In this document: one piece after another, positions 1 through 7,543 of the stretch
How positions within the stretch are numbered: position 1 is the stretch's first letter
How the letters are laid out: each line of letters starts with the position of its first letter
DNA from: JAGRGG01 sp965217265
Lineage (GTDB): Bacteria > Pseudomonadota > Alphaproteobacteria > Geminicoccales > Geminicoccaceae
DNA: 37,928 bases
NCBI GenBank assembly: GCA_965217265.1
Contig: CBDCHP010000005.1
Coordinates: forward strand, 1 to 37,928
Reading direction: 5' to 3'
The notes under the pieces: model-generated
Seen by the model: the letters and a program-made list of their open reading frames with translations, nothing else
Databases searched by the model: none
What the model was told of the DNA's origin: nothing
Translations under genes and position numbers: made by a program

Positions 1-93
1 CACTTCCTCACCGAGGCCGAGCACGCCGCCGGCAAGAAGCTCATGATCTGCGTCTCCCGCTTCAAGGGCCGGGAACTCGTGCTCGACCTTTGA
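1..93 (+). CDS. 2Fe-2S flavin reductase, C-terminal end only
   Basis: The first 30 codons of the window are open in frame 1 and end in TGA at 91-93. The fragment has the usual end of vanillate-demethylase-reductase-type proteins: a stretch ending MICVSR, then a short tail ending LVLDL. The Cys at fragment residue 17 would be the last ligand of the plant-type [2Fe-2S] ferredoxin domain. Such reductases pass electrons from NAD(P)H through flavin and the cluster to an oxygenase partner. The next gene, 22 bp downstream, encodes a haem-dependent N-demethylase, so this is probably the electron-transfer subunit of that enzyme. The rest of the gene lies outside the window. The family rests on one short segment. 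Confidence 0.6.
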   Translation, partial: HFLTEAEHAAGKKLMICVSRFKGRELVLDL

Positions 94-115
94 GGGTCTT
101 TTAAGGGAAAACACG

Positions 116-1156
116 ATGGCGATCGCCTTCAAGACCGAGACGTTTCGCGACGACTTCACCTTCTCGAACAGCGGGGCGGCGATCCGCCGCTTCCCGTTCC
201 CGTTCGACAAGGACGCGTACATGTACGCGGTCAACATCGAGCAGCACATGCCGGGGCCGAAGAAGAGCGCCTACGCGTTCCCGATCGACATCGACGAGCA
301 CTACGTCGCCGAGATGGCCGACCGGGCGCTGGTCTTGAAGGACGACCCGCTGCGCTGCCAGTCGATGCCGCACATGATCAAGGCGGAGTGGGATCTGCTC
401 GAACTCCTGATGACCTCGATGGCGAGGGACTACCCCGAGCACTTCGCCCTCCTGCGCGACGGCGACCGCTGGCACTGGGTCAACCGCCCCTTGGGCATCG
501 AGGAGCGGTTCACCTTCGGCGACGCGACGACGCTGCCCTTCGGACCGATGGAGTACGTCACCCGCCAGTGCCAGGGCGATTTCTGCCTCCTTGACCAGCG
601 CAACGACAATCTGTGGCTGGACGCCGGGATCGTCACGACGCAGGCCGACTGGTCGCTCGACTTCGACATGGGGATGAACTTCATCGAGTGGCACGGGCCG
701 GTACCGCTCGCGCACGACCTCGGCGTCTTCGACCGGGCGCTCAAGTTCCTGCTCAACCTCCAGCAAGGGCGCCCCGTGCGCCGGCTGAACTGGACGATGA
801 CGATCAACCCCCGCCTCGACACGAGCCCGGAGAACTACCACAAGTGGGGCACCGACCGGGCCAGCGTCACGCCGGACAATGTCGGCGAGAAGGTCCACCT
901 GCGGGTCGAACTCCAAGCCCTTTGGCGGCTGCCGCGCTCGAACGCGATCGTCTTCTCGATCCGCGCCTACCTGATCGCCATGCACGAGCTGGTCACGGTC
1001 CCCAAGTGGGGCCGCCGGCTGCACCGCGTCCTTGAGTCGCTGCCGCCCGAGCTCGTCGATTACAAGGGCCTGACCCGCTACCGCGACCACACGATCGCGT
1101 ATCTCGCCGGCTACGACGACGGTGCCCCGACCTCGCCCGGCTTCGGCCCCGACTGA
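116..1156 (+). CDS. Haem-dependent oxidative N-demethylase (dimethylamine monooxygenase-like, DUF3445)
   Basis: A 346-residue soluble protein starting at ATG 116, 22 bp after the preceding reductase. The whole length matches the HODM/DUF3445 family as I know it: an N-terminal segment with FPFPFDKD, a central WHWVNRPLG block, and a late block around NWTMTINPRLD followed by HLRVELQALWRLP and a FSIRAYL segment. This family contains the haem subunit of bacterial dimethylamine monooxygenase, which demethylates dimethylamine to methylamine and formaldehyde using O2 and reductant. The neighbours support that role: the upstream reductase end could supply electrons, and the complete methylamine-using N-methylglutamate pathway lies downstream on the same strand. 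No signal peptide is visible. Family confidence is good; the exact substrate is inferred from context. Confidence 0.82.
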   Translation: MAIAFKTETFRDDFTFSNSGAAIRRFPFPFDKDAYMYAVNIEQHMPGPKKSAYAFPIDIDEHYVAEMADRALVLKDDPLRCQSMPHMIKAEWDLLELLMTSMARDYPEHFALLRDGDRWHWVNRPLGIEERFTFGDATTLPFGPMEYVTRQCQGDFCLLDQRNDNLWLDAGIVTTQADWSLDFDMGMNFIEWHGPVPLAHDLGVFDRALKFLLNLQQGRPVRRLNWTMTINPRLDTSPENYHKWGTDRASVTPDNVGEKVHLRVELQALWRLPRSNAIVFSIRAYLIAMHELVTVPKWGRRLHRVLESLPPELVDYKGLTRYRDHTIAYLAGYDDGAPTSPGFGPD

Positions 1157-1200
1157 CGCCGCCGGCGCGTCCGCCGCCGTTCTTAATCCTTGGAGCCTCG

Positions 1201-1530
1201 ATGGCCTGGGTCATCCTCTTCCTCGCCGGCCTGTGCGAGGTCGCCTGGGCCGTCGGGCTCAAATACAGCGACAGCTTCACCCGCCTGTGGCCGTCGCTCG
1301 CCACGCTCATCGCCCTCGCGGCGAGCATGGTCCTGCTCGGCATCGCCCTGCGCAGCCTACCGCTCGGCACGGCCTACGCCGTTTGGACCGGCATCGGCGC
1401 GATCGGCGCCCTCGTCCTCGGCATCGTCCTGTTCGGCGAGTCCGTCGGCATCGCGCGCCTGTTCTTCGCCGGGCTCATCGTCGTCGGCATCCTCGGCCTG
1501 AAAGCCACGGCCGGTGCTGCGGCACCGTGA
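1201..1530 (+). CDS. gdx: SMR-family exporter, Gdx/SugE type
   Basis: A 109-residue protein of four hydrophobic helices, the usual size of small multidrug resistance transporters. The conserved membrane-embedded Glu is residue 13, followed by Trp16, Gly19 and Lys21, a pattern typical of the Gdx/SugE branch (guanidinium/H+ antiport as an antiparallel dimer) rather than EmrE. The later PLGTAYAVWTGIGA and LFGES blocks are also conserved. The start ATG at 1201 lies 44 bp after the N-demethylase stop, so the two are probably cotranscribed. No guanidine riboswitch fits in that gap. Position inside a methylated-amine locus suggests it exports a small cation such as an alkylated guanidine or amine; that is inference. 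Confidence 0.85.
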   Translation: MAWVILFLAGLCEVAWAVGLKYSDSFTRLWPSLATLIALAASMVLLGIALRSLPLGTAYAVWTGIGAIGALVLGIVLFGESVGIARLFFAGLIVVGILGLKATAGAAAP

Positions 1531-1538
1531 AGCTTTTT
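1512..1538 (+). terminator. Hairpin plus T-run over the SMR stop codon
   Basis: CGGTGC (1512-1517), loop TGCG and GCACCG (1522-1527) form a 6-bp GC-rich stem that overlaps the end of the SMR gene. A run of five T follows at 1534-1538. It looks like a weak intrinsic terminator separating the N-demethylase/SMR unit from mgdA. The 8-nt distance between stem and T-run makes it imperfect. Confidence 0.45.
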
Positions 1539-1555
1539 AATGTCATGAAAAAAAG

Positions 1556-1584
1556 TTGCTTGTTGGGAAGCAAAGCCCTAGGTT
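1556..1584 (+). promoter_or_regulatory. Inverted repeat and possible weak promoter upstream of mgdA
   Basis: TTGCTT (1556-1561) and AAGCAA (1568-1573) form an inverted repeat with a 6-nt spacer, 36-64 bp before mgdA. The left arm also fits a poor -35 element, with TAGGTT at 1579-1584 as a poor -10 at 17-nt spacing. A weak promoter with an operator inside it would suit substrate-induced control of mgdABCD, for example by the XRE-cupin regulator at the end of the operon. Pattern seen directly; function inferred. Confidence 0.3.
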
Positions 1585-1619
1585 AGTCCAACCCCGGACC
1601 GGCGAAACGAGTCCCCGTC

Positions 1620-2861
1620 ATGCCCCTCTCCCTGCTCCGCTACGGTTTGCTCGGTCGCCGCGACAGCGACGCCTACTTTCCCTCCGAGCCCGCCTTTCGC
1701 CCGAAGGCCGAGGTGGTCATCATCGGCGCCGGCGGACACGGCTGCGCCGCCGCCTACTACCTCGCCAAGGAGCACGGCATCCGCGACGTCGTGGTCTTGG
1801 ACAAGGGCTACCTCGGCGGCGGCAACACGGCGCGCAACACGACGATCATCCGCGCCAACTACCTGACGCCCGAGGGGGTCGCCTTCTACAAGGAGTCGGT
1901 CGACCTGTTCCGCGACCTCGATCGCGAACTCAACATCAACCTGATGTATTCCGAGCGCGGCCACCTCACCCTCGCGCACACCGATTCGGTCCTGCGCACC
2001 TCGCGCTGGCGGGCCGAGGTCAACAAGCACATGGGCGTCGATTCGGAGCTGGTCTACCCGAACGAGATCAAGAAGCTCTGCCCGGGGCTCAACCTGTCGG
2101 ACGAGGTGCGCTACCCGATCCTGGGCGCCCTCTACCACCCGCCCGGCGCCATCGCCCGCCACGACGCCGTCGCCTGGGGCTACGCCCGCGAGGCGGCGCG
2201 GCTGGGGGTGCGCTTTCATCAGCTGACGGCGGCCGAAGGGCTCGTCGTCGAGGGCGGGCGCGTCAAGGGCGTCGTCACCGAGCACGGCACGATCCACTGC
2301 GACAAGGTGCTCCAGGCCGTCGCCGGCTCGTCGTCGCTTGTGGCGAAGATGGCGGGGCTGAAGCTGCCGATCCGCACGATCCCGCTCCAGGCCTGCGTCT
2401 CGGAGCCCTTGAAGCCGATCCTCGACCCGATCATCGTCTCGGGCTCGCTGCACGCCTACATCTCGCAGAGTGCTCGCGGCGAGTTCGTCATGGGCGGCTC
2501 GACCGACCCCTACCCCCTCTATTCGTCGCGCTCGACGCTCGACTTCAAGGAGGGGCTGATGATGCACATGCTGGAACTGTTCCCGTTCCTCGCCGAGGTG
2601 CGGCTCCTGCGCCAGTGGGCGGGCATGGCCGACATGACGCCGGACTTCTCGCCGGTGATGGGCCTCACCCCGGTCGAGAACTACTACATCGACGCCGGCT
2701 GGGGCACCTGGGGCTTCAAGGCGACGCCGGTGAGCGGCAAGCGCATGGCCGAGTGCGTCGCCACCAACCGCCAGCCGGACCTGCTCGCCCCCTTCGCCAT
2801 CGACCGCTTCGAGCGCTTCGCGCCGGTCGGCGAGAAGGGTGCCGCCTCGGTCGGCCATTAG
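1620..2861 (+). CDS. mgdA: N-methylglutamate dehydrogenase subunit A (sarcosine oxidase beta-like)
   Basis: A 413-residue FAD-dependent oxidoreductase of the DAO/sarcosine oxidase beta (SoxB) family. A Rossmann FAD motif, VVIIGAGGHGCAAAYYLA, lies at about residues 31-48, and the C-terminal substrate lid carries the usual WAGMADMTPD and GWGTWGFKATP segments. His181 in the RHDAVAWGYA block is a candidate for the residue that carries covalent FMN in heterotetrameric sarcosine oxidases. Alone it could be called soxB, but it lies with SoxD-, SoxA- and SoxG-like genes next to mgsABC and gmaS. That combination is the established NMG pathway, in which this subunit oxidises N-methylglutamate. The start at 1620 gives the usual length for the family. 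Confidence 0.88.
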   Translation: MPLSLLRYGLLGRRDSDAYFPSEPAFRPKAEVVIIGAGGHGCAAAYYLAKEHGIRDVVVLDKGYLGGGNTARNTTIIRANYLTPEGVAFYKESVDLFRDLDRELNINLMYSERGHLTLAHTDSVLRTSRWRAEVNKHMGVDSELVYPNEIKKLCPGLNLSDEVRYPILGALYHPPGAIARHDAVAWGYAREAARLGVRFHQLTAAEGLVVEGGRVKGVVTEHGTIHCDKVLQAVAGSSSLVAKMAGLKLPIRTIPLQACVSEPLKPILDPIIVSGSLHAYISQSARGEFVMGGSTDPYPLYSSRSTLDFKEGLMMHMLELFPFLAEVRLLRQWAGMADMTPDFSPVMGLTPVENYYIDAGWGTWGFKATPVSGKRMAECVATNRQPDLLAPFAIDRFERFAPVGEKGAASVGH

Positions 2862-2873
2862 GAGCAAACCACG

Positions 2874-3215
2874 ATGAAGCTCATGCGCTGCCCGCTCAAC
2901 GGCGAACGCAACATCGCCGAGTTCGTCTGCGGCGGCGAGGTCAAGGCGATGCCGGACCCGGACGCCGCGAGCGACGCGGCTTGGGGCCGCTATTTGTTCT
3001 TGGAGGACAACCCGGCCGGCGAGATCACCGAGTGGTGGCTGCACGCGCCGAGTTCGTACTGGTTCATCGCCAGGCGCGACACCCGCACTGAGACGATCCT
3101 GGCGACGATGACGATCCAGGAGTGGCAAGCGCGCGAGGGCGCCACGGGAAGCGGTCAGGCGCAGGGGCAGGGTGCCGACTCGCAGGCGCACGGCGCGCAA
3201 GGAACGAACGGATGA
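2874..3215 (+). CDS. mgdB: N-methylglutamate dehydrogenase subunit B (sarcosine oxidase delta-like)
   Basis: A small 113-residue subunit of the SoxD family, 12 bp after mgdA and overlapping mgdC by 4 bp (ATGA). The core keeps the family layout: an N-terminal RCP, a GGEV and DNPAGEITEWW middle and a WFIARRDT block. Two features differ from classical sarcosine oxidase delta, which binds zinc through a CPxC pair and a later His/Cys pair. Here the N-terminus reads CPLNG, so the second Cys is missing, and the later segment reads HAPSSYWF without the Cys. Zinc binding is therefore probably lost or altered. The tail of about 25 residues is Gly/Gln/Ala-rich and looks dispensable. Confidence 0.82.
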   Translation: MKLMRCPLNGERNIAEFVCGGEVKAMPDPDAASDAAWGRYLFLEDNPAGEITEWWLHAPSSYWFIARRDTRTETILATMTIQEWQAREGATGSGQAQGQGADSQAHGAQGTNG

Positions 3216-6088
3216 ACGCGGCACGGCTCAAGACGCAGGCATTCGGCCTCCTCATCGACCGGGGGCAGAGCGTCTCCTTCACCTTCGACGGCAGGCCCGT
3301 CGCGGCGCACCCGGGCGACGTCATCGCCTCAGCACTCCTCGCGAGCGGGCGCCGCGTCATCGGCCGCAGCTTCAAGTACCACCGCCCGCGCGGCGCCGTC
3401 TCGATGGCCGGGCACGAGGCCAACACCCTCGTCCAGGTCGGGCACGAGCCGAACGTCCCGGCCGACCTCACCCCCGTCGCCGCCGGGATCGAGGCGCGCG
3501 GCATCAACGTCACCGGCTCGCTCGACCGCGACCTCATGTCCGGCCTCGGCCGCATGGGCCGCTTCCTGCCGGCCGGGTTCTACTACCGCAGCTTCTTTCG
3601 CCCCAAGGGGGCGTGGAAGACCTGGGAGCCGATCATCCGCCGCATGGCCGGCCTCGGCACGATCGATAAGGGCGCGCCGCATGGCGACTTCGACAAGCGC
3701 TACGGCTTCTACGACGTCGCCGTCGTCGGCGGCGGACCGGCCGGCATGACGGCGGCCCTCGCGGCGGCGGCGGGGGGCGCCTCGGTCGTCCTGATCGAGG
3801 AGATGCCGACCTTGGGCGGCAGCCTCCTCTACGCCCGCATCGACGCCGAGGGCGTTGATGGGCGGCGGCGGGTCGACGACCTCAAGCGCCGGATCGCGGA
3901 CGAGCCCGGCGTCACCGTGATGACGGGGGCGGTCGCCACCGGCCTCTTCACCGACGGCTGGCTCAGCGTCCTGCAGGACAGCCGCCTGCACAAGATACGG
4001 GTAAAGCGCGTCGTCGCCGCCACCGGGGCGATCGAGCAGCCGGCCGTGTTCCGCAACAACGACCTGCCGGGCGTCATGCTGGTCTCCGGCGGACAGCGGC
4101 TCATGCGCCTCTACGGCGTGGCGCCCGGCGCGAACGCCGTCGTCTTGACCTGCAACGAGGACGGCTACGGCTACGCGCTCGACTGCCTCGACGCCGGGGT
4201 CGCGGTCGCGGCGGTGCTCGACCTGCGCGAGGCGCCCGAGGGGCCTTTGCGGGCCGCAGTACTGGCGCGGGGCGTGCGCTGCCTTGCCGGCACGACGATC
4301 GGCGAGGCTAAGGGGGGACGAGGGGTCGAGGCCGTCGTGACGGCGCCGCTCGTCGGCTCGGGTGCGGGCGAGACGATCGCCTGCGACCACGTGGCGGTGG
4401 CGGTCGGCTACGCCCCGAACGCGGCCCTCCTCCTCCACGCCGGCGCCTTTTGCCGCTACGACGAGGCCGAGGCTTGGCACCGGGTCGAGGACGTTCCGGA
4501 GAACGCGGGGGCCGCGGGCGCCACCGCCGGGCTCTGGGACCTGGACCGGCTCCACGACCACGCCGCGGCGGCGGGCGGTGCCGCGGCCCGCGGCGAGCCC
4601 TCGCCCCGCGCCGCCGCCGACCCCGCCGCCGCCGGCCTCAACCACCCGCACCCGATCTTCCCGCACCCGCAGGGCAAGGCGTTCGTCGATCTCGACGAGG
4701 ATTTGACGATCGACGACCTGCTCACCGGCTTGAAGGACGGCTTCACCGACGTCCAGCTCCTCAAACGCTACACGACGCTCGGCATGGGGCCGAGCCAGGG
4801 GCGGCACTCGTGGGTCAACGGCGTGCGCATCACGGCGCGGGCGACCGGCCGCAGCGAGGCCGCCGTCGGCACCACCACCAACCGCCCGCCCTACCGCTCG
4901 GAGAAGCTCGGCCTGCTCGCCGGGCAGTCGTTCGAGCCCGTGCGCCACACCGCCATGCACCGGCGCCACGTCGAGGCGGGGGCGAAGATGATGCCGGCCG
5001 GGCTCTGGCTGCGCCCGGCGCACTACGGCCGGGACGGCGACGCCGAGGCCGCCGTCGCCGCCGAGGTCGAGGCGGTGCGCGGCGGCGTCGGGCTGATCGA
5101 CGTCTCGACCCTGGGCGGCTTGGAGGTGCGCGGCCCCGACGCGGCGGCCCTCGTCGATCGGATGTACACCTGGGCCTACGCCAAGCAGAAGGTCGGCCGC
5201 TGCCGCTACCTCTTGATGACCGACGAGGCCGGGGTCGTCGTCGACGACGGCGTCGCCGTCCGGCTGCACGAGGAGCACTACTACCTCACCGCCACCACGG
5301 GCGGGGTGGACGCGGTCTACCGCGAGATGCTGCGGCAGAACGCGCTCTGGGGTCTCGCCGTCGACGTCGCCAACGTCACCGCCGCCTACGCCGCCGTCAA
5401 CATCGCCGGCCCGAAGAGCCGCTCGGTCCTGGCGCCGCTCACGGGCAACGTCGACCTCGCGGGCGGGACGTTCGGCTACATGGAGGCGCGCGAGGGCCAC
5501 GTCGCCGGCATCCCGGCCCGGCTGATGCGGGTCGGCTTCGTCGGCGAACTGGGCTTTGAGATCCACGTCCCCGCCGCACAGGGCGAGGCGCTCTGGGACG
5601 CGCTCATCGAGGCCGGCAAGGACCACGGCATCAAGCCTTTCGGCGTCGAGGCGCAGCGCGTGCTCCGGCTGGAGAAGGGCCACGTCATCGTCGGCCAGGA
5701 CACGGACGGGCTCACCACCCCGCACGAGGCGGCGATGGAGTGGGCGCTGGCGAAGAAGAAGCCGTTCTACGTCGGCAAGCGGGCGGTCGACATCCAAGGC
5801 AACCGGCCGCAGCAGCGCCGCCTCGTCGGCTTTGCCCTGAAGGACCCGAAGGCGCTCTGCCCCAAGGAGTGCCACCTCGTCGTCGAGGACGGGCGGATCG
5901 CCGGGCGCGTCACCTCGGCCGTGCGCTCGCCGAACCTGGGCAAGGTCATCGGGCTCGCCTACGTGCCGCCGGAGAAGGCCGAGATCGGCAGCGTCTTTCA
6001 GATCCGGGTCGAGGACGGGCGGATGATCGAGGCCGAGACCGTGCCGATCCCGTTCTACGATCCCGACAACCGGCGCCAGGGGGCTTAA
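3212..6088 (+). CDS. mgdC: N-methylglutamate dehydrogenase subunit C (sarcosine oxidase alpha-like)
   Basis: A 958-residue SoxA-like subunit. The start is ATG 3212, which overlaps the mgdB stop as ATGA; a longer open frame upstream lies inside mgdB and is rejected. An N-terminal 2Fe-2S-like fold (about residues 12-80, with FKYHRPRGA) is followed by a pyridine-nucleotide/FAD Rossmann domain whose GGGPAGMTAA motif is near residue 175. A middle segment leads into a C-terminal GcvT/aminomethyltransferase domain (about 600-950, with the late block GVEAQRVLRLEKGH). In this family the GcvT domain binds tetrahydrofolate and captures the formaldehyde as methylene-THF. Here it would conserve the methyl carbon of N-methylglutamate. 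Confidence 0.9.
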   Translation: MNAARLKTQAFGLLIDRGQSVSFTFDGRPVAAHPGDVIASALLASGRRVIGRSFKYHRPRGAVSMAGHEANTLVQVGHEPNVPADLTPVAAGIEARGINVTGSLDRDLMSGLGRMGRFLPAGFYYRSFFRPKGAWKTWEPIIRRMAGLGTIDKGAPHGDFDKRYGFYDVAVVGGGPAGMTAALAAAAGGASVVLIEEMPTLGGSLLYARIDAEGVDGRRRVDDLKRRIADEPGVTVMTGAVATGLFTDGWLSVLQDSRLHKIRVKRVVAATGAIEQPAVFRNNDLPGVMLVSGGQRLMRLYGVAPGANAVVLTCNEDGYGYALDCLDAGVAVAAVLDLREAPEGPLRAAVLARGVRCLAGTTIGEAKGGRGVEAVVTAPLVGSGAGETIACDHVAVAVGYAPNAALLLHAGAFCRYDEAEAWHRVEDVPENAGAAGATAGLWDLDRLHDHAAAAGGAAARGEPSPRAAADPAAAGLNHPHPIFPHPQGKAFVDLDEDLTIDDLLTGLKDGFTDVQLLKRYTTLGMGPSQGRHSWVNGVRITARATGRSEAAVGTTTNRPPYRSEKLGLLAGQSFEPVRHTAMHRRHVEAGAKMMPAGLWLRPAHYGRDGDAEAAVAAEVEAVRGGVGLIDVSTLGGLEVRGPDAAALVDRMYTWAYAKQKVGRCRYLLMTDEAGVVVDDGVAVRLHEEHYYLTATTGGVDAVYREMLRQNALWGLAVDVANVTAAYAAVNIAGPKSRSVLAPLTGNVDLAGGTFGYMEAREGHVAGIPARLMRVGFVGELGFEIHVPAAQGEALWDALIEAGKDHGIKPFGVEAQRVLRLEKGHVIVGQDTDGLTTPHEAAMEWALAKKKPFYVGKRAVDIQGNRPQQRRLVGFALKDPKALCPKECHLVVEDGRIAGRVTSAVRSPNLGKVIGLAYVPPEKAEIGSVFQIRVEDGRMIEAETVPIPFYDPDNRRQGA

Positions 6089-6092
6089 GCCG

Positions 6093-6827
6093 ATGCAGCA
6101 GGTCCGGCCCGAGTCCTTCGCCCGCCGCAGCCCGATCCACCACGCCCTGCGAGCGGCCGGGGCCTCGTTCGCGCCCCTTTCGGGTGCCGCGATCGCCGCC
6201 CGCTTCGACGACGCCGGGGCCGAGCGCGCCGCCGCGAAGCGCTTGGCACTCGCCGACGTGTCGCCCCTGCCGCGCATGGGCCTGAAGGGCAAGGACGCCT
6301 TCGCGTGGCTGCAGGCCGAGGGTGCCGGCTTCGAGCCGGTCCCCAACCGCGCCTTCGCCCAGGACGACGGCGGGCTGCTCGCCCTTTTGTCGCCGAACGA
6401 GGCGCTGGCGCTCGCCGGGTTCGACGGCGCGTCCTCGCTCGTGGCGAAGATGGCGGCGTTGCCGTCGGTGACGCCCGGCCGGCTCGCCTACCCCCTTCCG
6501 CGCGGCGACAGCCACTACGCCTTCGCGCTCGCCGGTGCGCTCTGGCCCGAGGCGCTGGCGACGCTCTGCGGCGTCGATCTGCGTCCGACCGCGTTCGCCG
6601 GGGGTGCGATCGCCCAGACCTCGCTCGCGCGCTCGAACGCGATCCTCATCCGCCACCCGGGCAACAACGACGCGCCGCTGTTCTCCTTGCTGGGCGACAG
6701 CGCGTCGGCGGGCTATATTTGGACGTGCCTGCGGCGGGCGATGGCGCCCCACGCGGGTCGCCTCGTCGGCATCGAGGCGCTGACGGACGGCGCCCCGGGG
6801 ACGGACCTTGGCCAGGACGCGCAGTGA
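6093..6827 (+). CDS. mgdD: N-methylglutamate dehydrogenase subunit D (sarcosine oxidase gamma-like)
   Basis: A 244-residue SoxG-like subunit, 4 bp after mgdC. SoxG proteins are structurally related to the GcvT fold and complete the heterotetramer without known catalytic residues. Recognisable parts are the N-terminal RRSPIHHAL segment, the middle FEPVPNRAF block, and the late LARSNAILIRHPG stretch. It is somewhat longer than many SoxG proteins (roughly 180-200 residues). The last 20 bp overlap the start of the XRE-cupin regulator, implying translational coupling. Assignment as MgdD rests mainly on operon order. Confidence 0.8.
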   Translation: MQQVRPESFARRSPIHHALRAAGASFAPLSGAAIAARFDDAGAERAAAKRLALADVSPLPRMGLKGKDAFAWLQAEGAGFEPVPNRAFAQDDGGLLALLSPNEALALAGFDGASSLVAKMAALPSVTPGRLAYPLPRGDSHYAFALAGALWPEALATLCGVDLRPTAFAGGAIAQTSLARSNAILIRHPGNNDAPLFSLLGDSASAGYIWTCLRRAMAPHAGRLVGIEALTDGAPGTDLGQDAQ

Positions 6828-7434
6828 CATTGACGTGCAAGACCCGCACAGCGGCTCGCGCCACGCGACGCTTGAAGTCGTCATCGGCCGGCGGGTGCGC
6901 GAGTTGCGCGGGCGGCTCAACCTGACGCTGGCCGAACTGGCCTCCGCCGCCGATTTGTCGCCGGGGATGCTCTCCAAGATCGAGAACGGCGGAACCTCGC
7001 CCTCGCTCGCCACCTTGCAGCGGCTCGCCGAGGCGCTCGCCGTGCCGGTGACGGCATTGTTTCGCGGTTACGGCGAGCAGAGCGACGCGATCCACGTCAA
7101 GGCGGGGCAGGGGCTCCAGATCGAGCGCCGCGGCACGCGGGCAGGGCACCAGTACACCCTGCTCGGGCACACGCTCGAAGGGCCGGTCGTGGTCGAGCCC
7201 TACCTGATCACGCTGAGCGCCGAGTCCGACGTCTTCCCGACCTTCCAGCACGAGGGGCGCGAACTCCTCTACATGTTGGAGGGCGTCGTCCTCTACCGCC
7301 ACGGCGACCGCACCTACCGGCTGGAGTCGGGCGACAGCCTGCTGTTCGACAGTCTGGCGCCGCACGGGCCGGAAGAGTTGATCGCGTTGCCGATCCGGTT
7401 TGTCTGCGTCATTAGCTACGCCCGCAACGGCTAG
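6808..7434 (+). CDS. XRE-family regulator with C-terminal cupin sensor
   Basis: A 208-residue regulator. The helix-turn-helix lies at about residues 25-80 (LTLAELASAADLSPGMLSKI, then SPSLATLQRLAEAL) and a cupin-2 barrel at about 120-205 (HEGRELLYMLEG and LESGDSLLFDS). XRE-cupin proteins usually repress or activate a neighbouring catabolic operon in response to a small metabolite bound in the barrel. The start chosen is TTG 6808, inside mgdD; a GTG about 9 codons later (6835) is an alternative. Its place between mgdD and mgsA makes it the likely local regulator of the NMG pathway. Candidate operators are the inverted repeats at 7466-7486 and 1556-1573. The ligand is unknown. Confidence 0.85.
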   Translation: MARTRSDIDVQDPHSGSRHATLEVVIGRRVRELRGRLNLTLAELASAADLSPGMLSKIENGGTSPSLATLQRLAEALAVPVTALFRGYGEQSDAIHVKAGQGLQIERRGTRAGHQYTLLGHTLEGPVVVEPYLITLSAESDVFPTFQHEGRELLYMLEGVVLYRHGDRTYRLESGDSLLFDSLAPHGPEELIALPIRFVCVISYARNG

Positions 7435-7465
7435 GCGTGGTGGGGGTGTTTTTGGGTCTTGCGCC

Positions 7466-7486
7466 ATCTTTCTTCTAGTGAAAGAT
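7466..7486 (+). promoter_or_regulatory. Inverted repeat upstream of mgsA, possible operator
   Basis: ATCTTTC (7466-7472) and GAAAGAT (7480-7486) are perfect 7-bp arms around a 7-nt spacer, in a locally AT-rich patch 58-78 bp before the mgsA start. The centre-to-centre spacing of about 14 bp is compatible with a dimeric regulator. The XRE-cupin gene ends 31 bp upstream, so autoregulation or control of mgsABC-gmaS is plausible. A transcript hairpin is the other reading. Confidence 0.35.
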
Positions 7487-7543
7487 TATTTCATGGGGTA
7501 ATTTACCGCCGGCGTTAGAAAGCGCGCAGGGGAGGGTGAGATC

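Noticed and set aside
1157..1200. Guanidine riboswitch ahead of the Gdx-like gene
   Set aside because: The gap is only 44 bp and holds no recognisable aptamer.
3329..6346. About 1000-codon open frame on the minus strand
   Set aside because: It is the antisense shadow of mgdC and mgdD. GC-rich third positions remove stop codons; the translation is Arg/Val/Asp-rich with no family, while the plus strand encodes clear domains.
1620..6827. Reading these four genes as a true sarcosine oxidase (soxBDAG)
   Set aside because: The same family order occurs in N-methylglutamate dehydrogenase, and mgsABC, gmaS and an N-demethylase lie beside it. No glycine-cleavage or glycine-betaine genes were seen.
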